Shown piece by piece: positions 63,573 through 64,000 of a stretch of 64,000 nt of DNA (position 1 is its first letter; every line of letters starts with the position of its first letter). The DNA is from Nocardioides allogilvus. Its GTDB lineage: Bacteria > Actinomycetota > Actinomycetes > Propionibacteriales > Nocardioidaceae. The notes beneath the pieces are model-generated. The model was given only the letters and a program-made list of their open reading frames with translations. It ran no database searches and was not told where the DNA came from. Location of the stretch: contig NZ_PZYX01000013.1 of NCBI RefSeq assembly GCF_003047285.1, positions 1-64,000 on the forward strand, given 5' to 3'. The position numbers and the translations under genes were made by a program.

Positions 63573-64000
63573 CAGTCTCGGTCCTTGCGGTTCAGGTAGT
63601 CGTCCATCTTGTCCTCGTCGTCGCGCGCGCCGGATTGCTCCTGCGCGTGTTGCACAGCGCTCTGTCCCTGCTGGGCAACGTCCAGCAGGGCGAACGGCGA
63701 ATGGGTGGAGGTATGGGTCGCGGCGTGCTTGGGAGGGTCGGCCTGGTTGCGGACGATCGAGTCGCTGATCTCGGGATCGTTCATCATCGAGTGCATGGTG
63801 TTGGCGCCGACCAACGGGCCGTTGGTTCGATCGGGCCAGCCGGTCGTCGAGTGCCCCGGCCCAGTCCCAGGCGCCTGATCGTTGAGGTTGACGGCCAGCT
63901 TCCGGTGCGTCTCGGCAACGTTCTCGTCCGTCGTGAGGATGTCCTTGCGCGCCTCGGCGATCGCGTCCTCGAAGTCGAAGGCCGCCTCGTAGGCGAGCTT
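63572..64000 (-). CDS. C-terminal part of an ESX-operon protein (partial, runs off the right edge)
   Basis: The reading frame is open from the window edge (KLAYEAAFDFEDAIAEARKDIL...) to a TGA overlapping the ATG of the WXG100-like gene. Visible residues are helical at first (AETHRKLAVNLNDQA), then Pro/Gly/Ser/Thr-rich with a His/Thr segment (KHAATHTSTHS) and an acidic end (DDEDKMDDYLNRKDRD). The start lies beyond position 64000. A WXG100-like helical N-terminus is plausible but not visible. Confidence 0.7.
   Translation of the reverse strand, partial: KLAYEAAFDFEDAIAEARKDILTTDENVAETHRKLAVNLNDQAPGTGPGHSTTGWPDRTNGPLVGANTMHSMMNDPEISDSIVRNQADPPKHAATHTSTHSPFALLDVAQQGQSAVQHAQEQSGARDDEDKMDDYLNRKDRD

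Overview
The window is chromosomal DNA of a high-GC actinobacterium, most likely Nocardioides or another member of the Nocardioidaceae. The reasons are the roughly 70% GC codon use, the actinobacterial block phoH-ybeY-corC-(cytidine-deaminase-like)-era-leuA-recO-uppS-zur, an hrcA-dnaJ-rsmE heat-shock operon with a CIRCE element, septum-formation lipoproteins, DUF3097, and many transcripts that look leaderless. Genus assignment is inference; there is no rRNA here.

Layout. 1-2.4 kb: two unrecognised genes next to a tRNA-Asn, possibly accessory. 2.5-8.2 kb: replication block with dnaG (interrupted by an intein inside its zinc finger), three small envelope-type proteins, and dgt. 8.2-12.6 kb: a GntR regulator divergent from an NRAMP-like transporter and pxpABC, a 5-oxoproline uptake and hydrolysis unit with a clear palindromic operator. 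12.6-17.2 kb: a metallopeptidase-like cell-wall protein, dusB, a lipoprotein, glyS and an ABM-fold protein. 17.2-20.4 kb: the zinc operon znuA-znuC-znuB-zur behind a Zur-type palindrome. 20.4-25.6 kb: uppS, recO, a hydrolase, leuA with a leucine-rich leader peptide, and a methyltransferase. 25.6-28.3 kb: flavoprotein, two tandem lipoproteins, GNAT. 28.2-35.8 kb: era, a siderophore-interacting-type flavoprotein, a tmsAB-like pair for 10-methyl branched fatty acids, then cda-like, corC, ybeY and phoH.

35.9-47.9 kb is an accessory-looking catabolic block: a PHM-like copper lipoprotein, a seven-gene minus-strand operon (branched-chain-type ABC importer plus two acyl-CoA ligases), an IclR regulator, and an acyl-CoA-synthetase paralogue whose catalytic motifs have decayed. 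It sits between the phoH block and the HIT/rsmE/dnaJ/hrcA block. 48-59.2 kb: GerMN lipoprotein, rsmE-dnaJ-hrcA, a PhoX/DUF839-like Tat protein, an MBL hydrolase, an acidic disordered protein, DUF3097, hemW and a FadD15-type ligase. 59.3-61.5 kb: a MerR regulator with a perfect operator facing a CxxC flavoprotein, and an AraC regulator. 61.5-64 kb: a twice-frameshifted mycothiol-type isomerase pseudogene and the end of a WXG100/ESX-like operon running off the right edge.

The most notable signals are the DnaG zinc-finger intein with a Gly in place of the penultimate His; a recurring TANNNT-(6 or 7 nt)-ATG/GTG arrangement that fixes many starts; the leuA leader peptide coupled to the gene upstream; the NRAMP-like protein lacking metal ligands next to pxpABC; and several decayed enzymes kept intact as reading frames. 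No CRISPR array, rRNA, prophage or insertion sequence was seen. No gene-free stretch exceeds about 300 bases.
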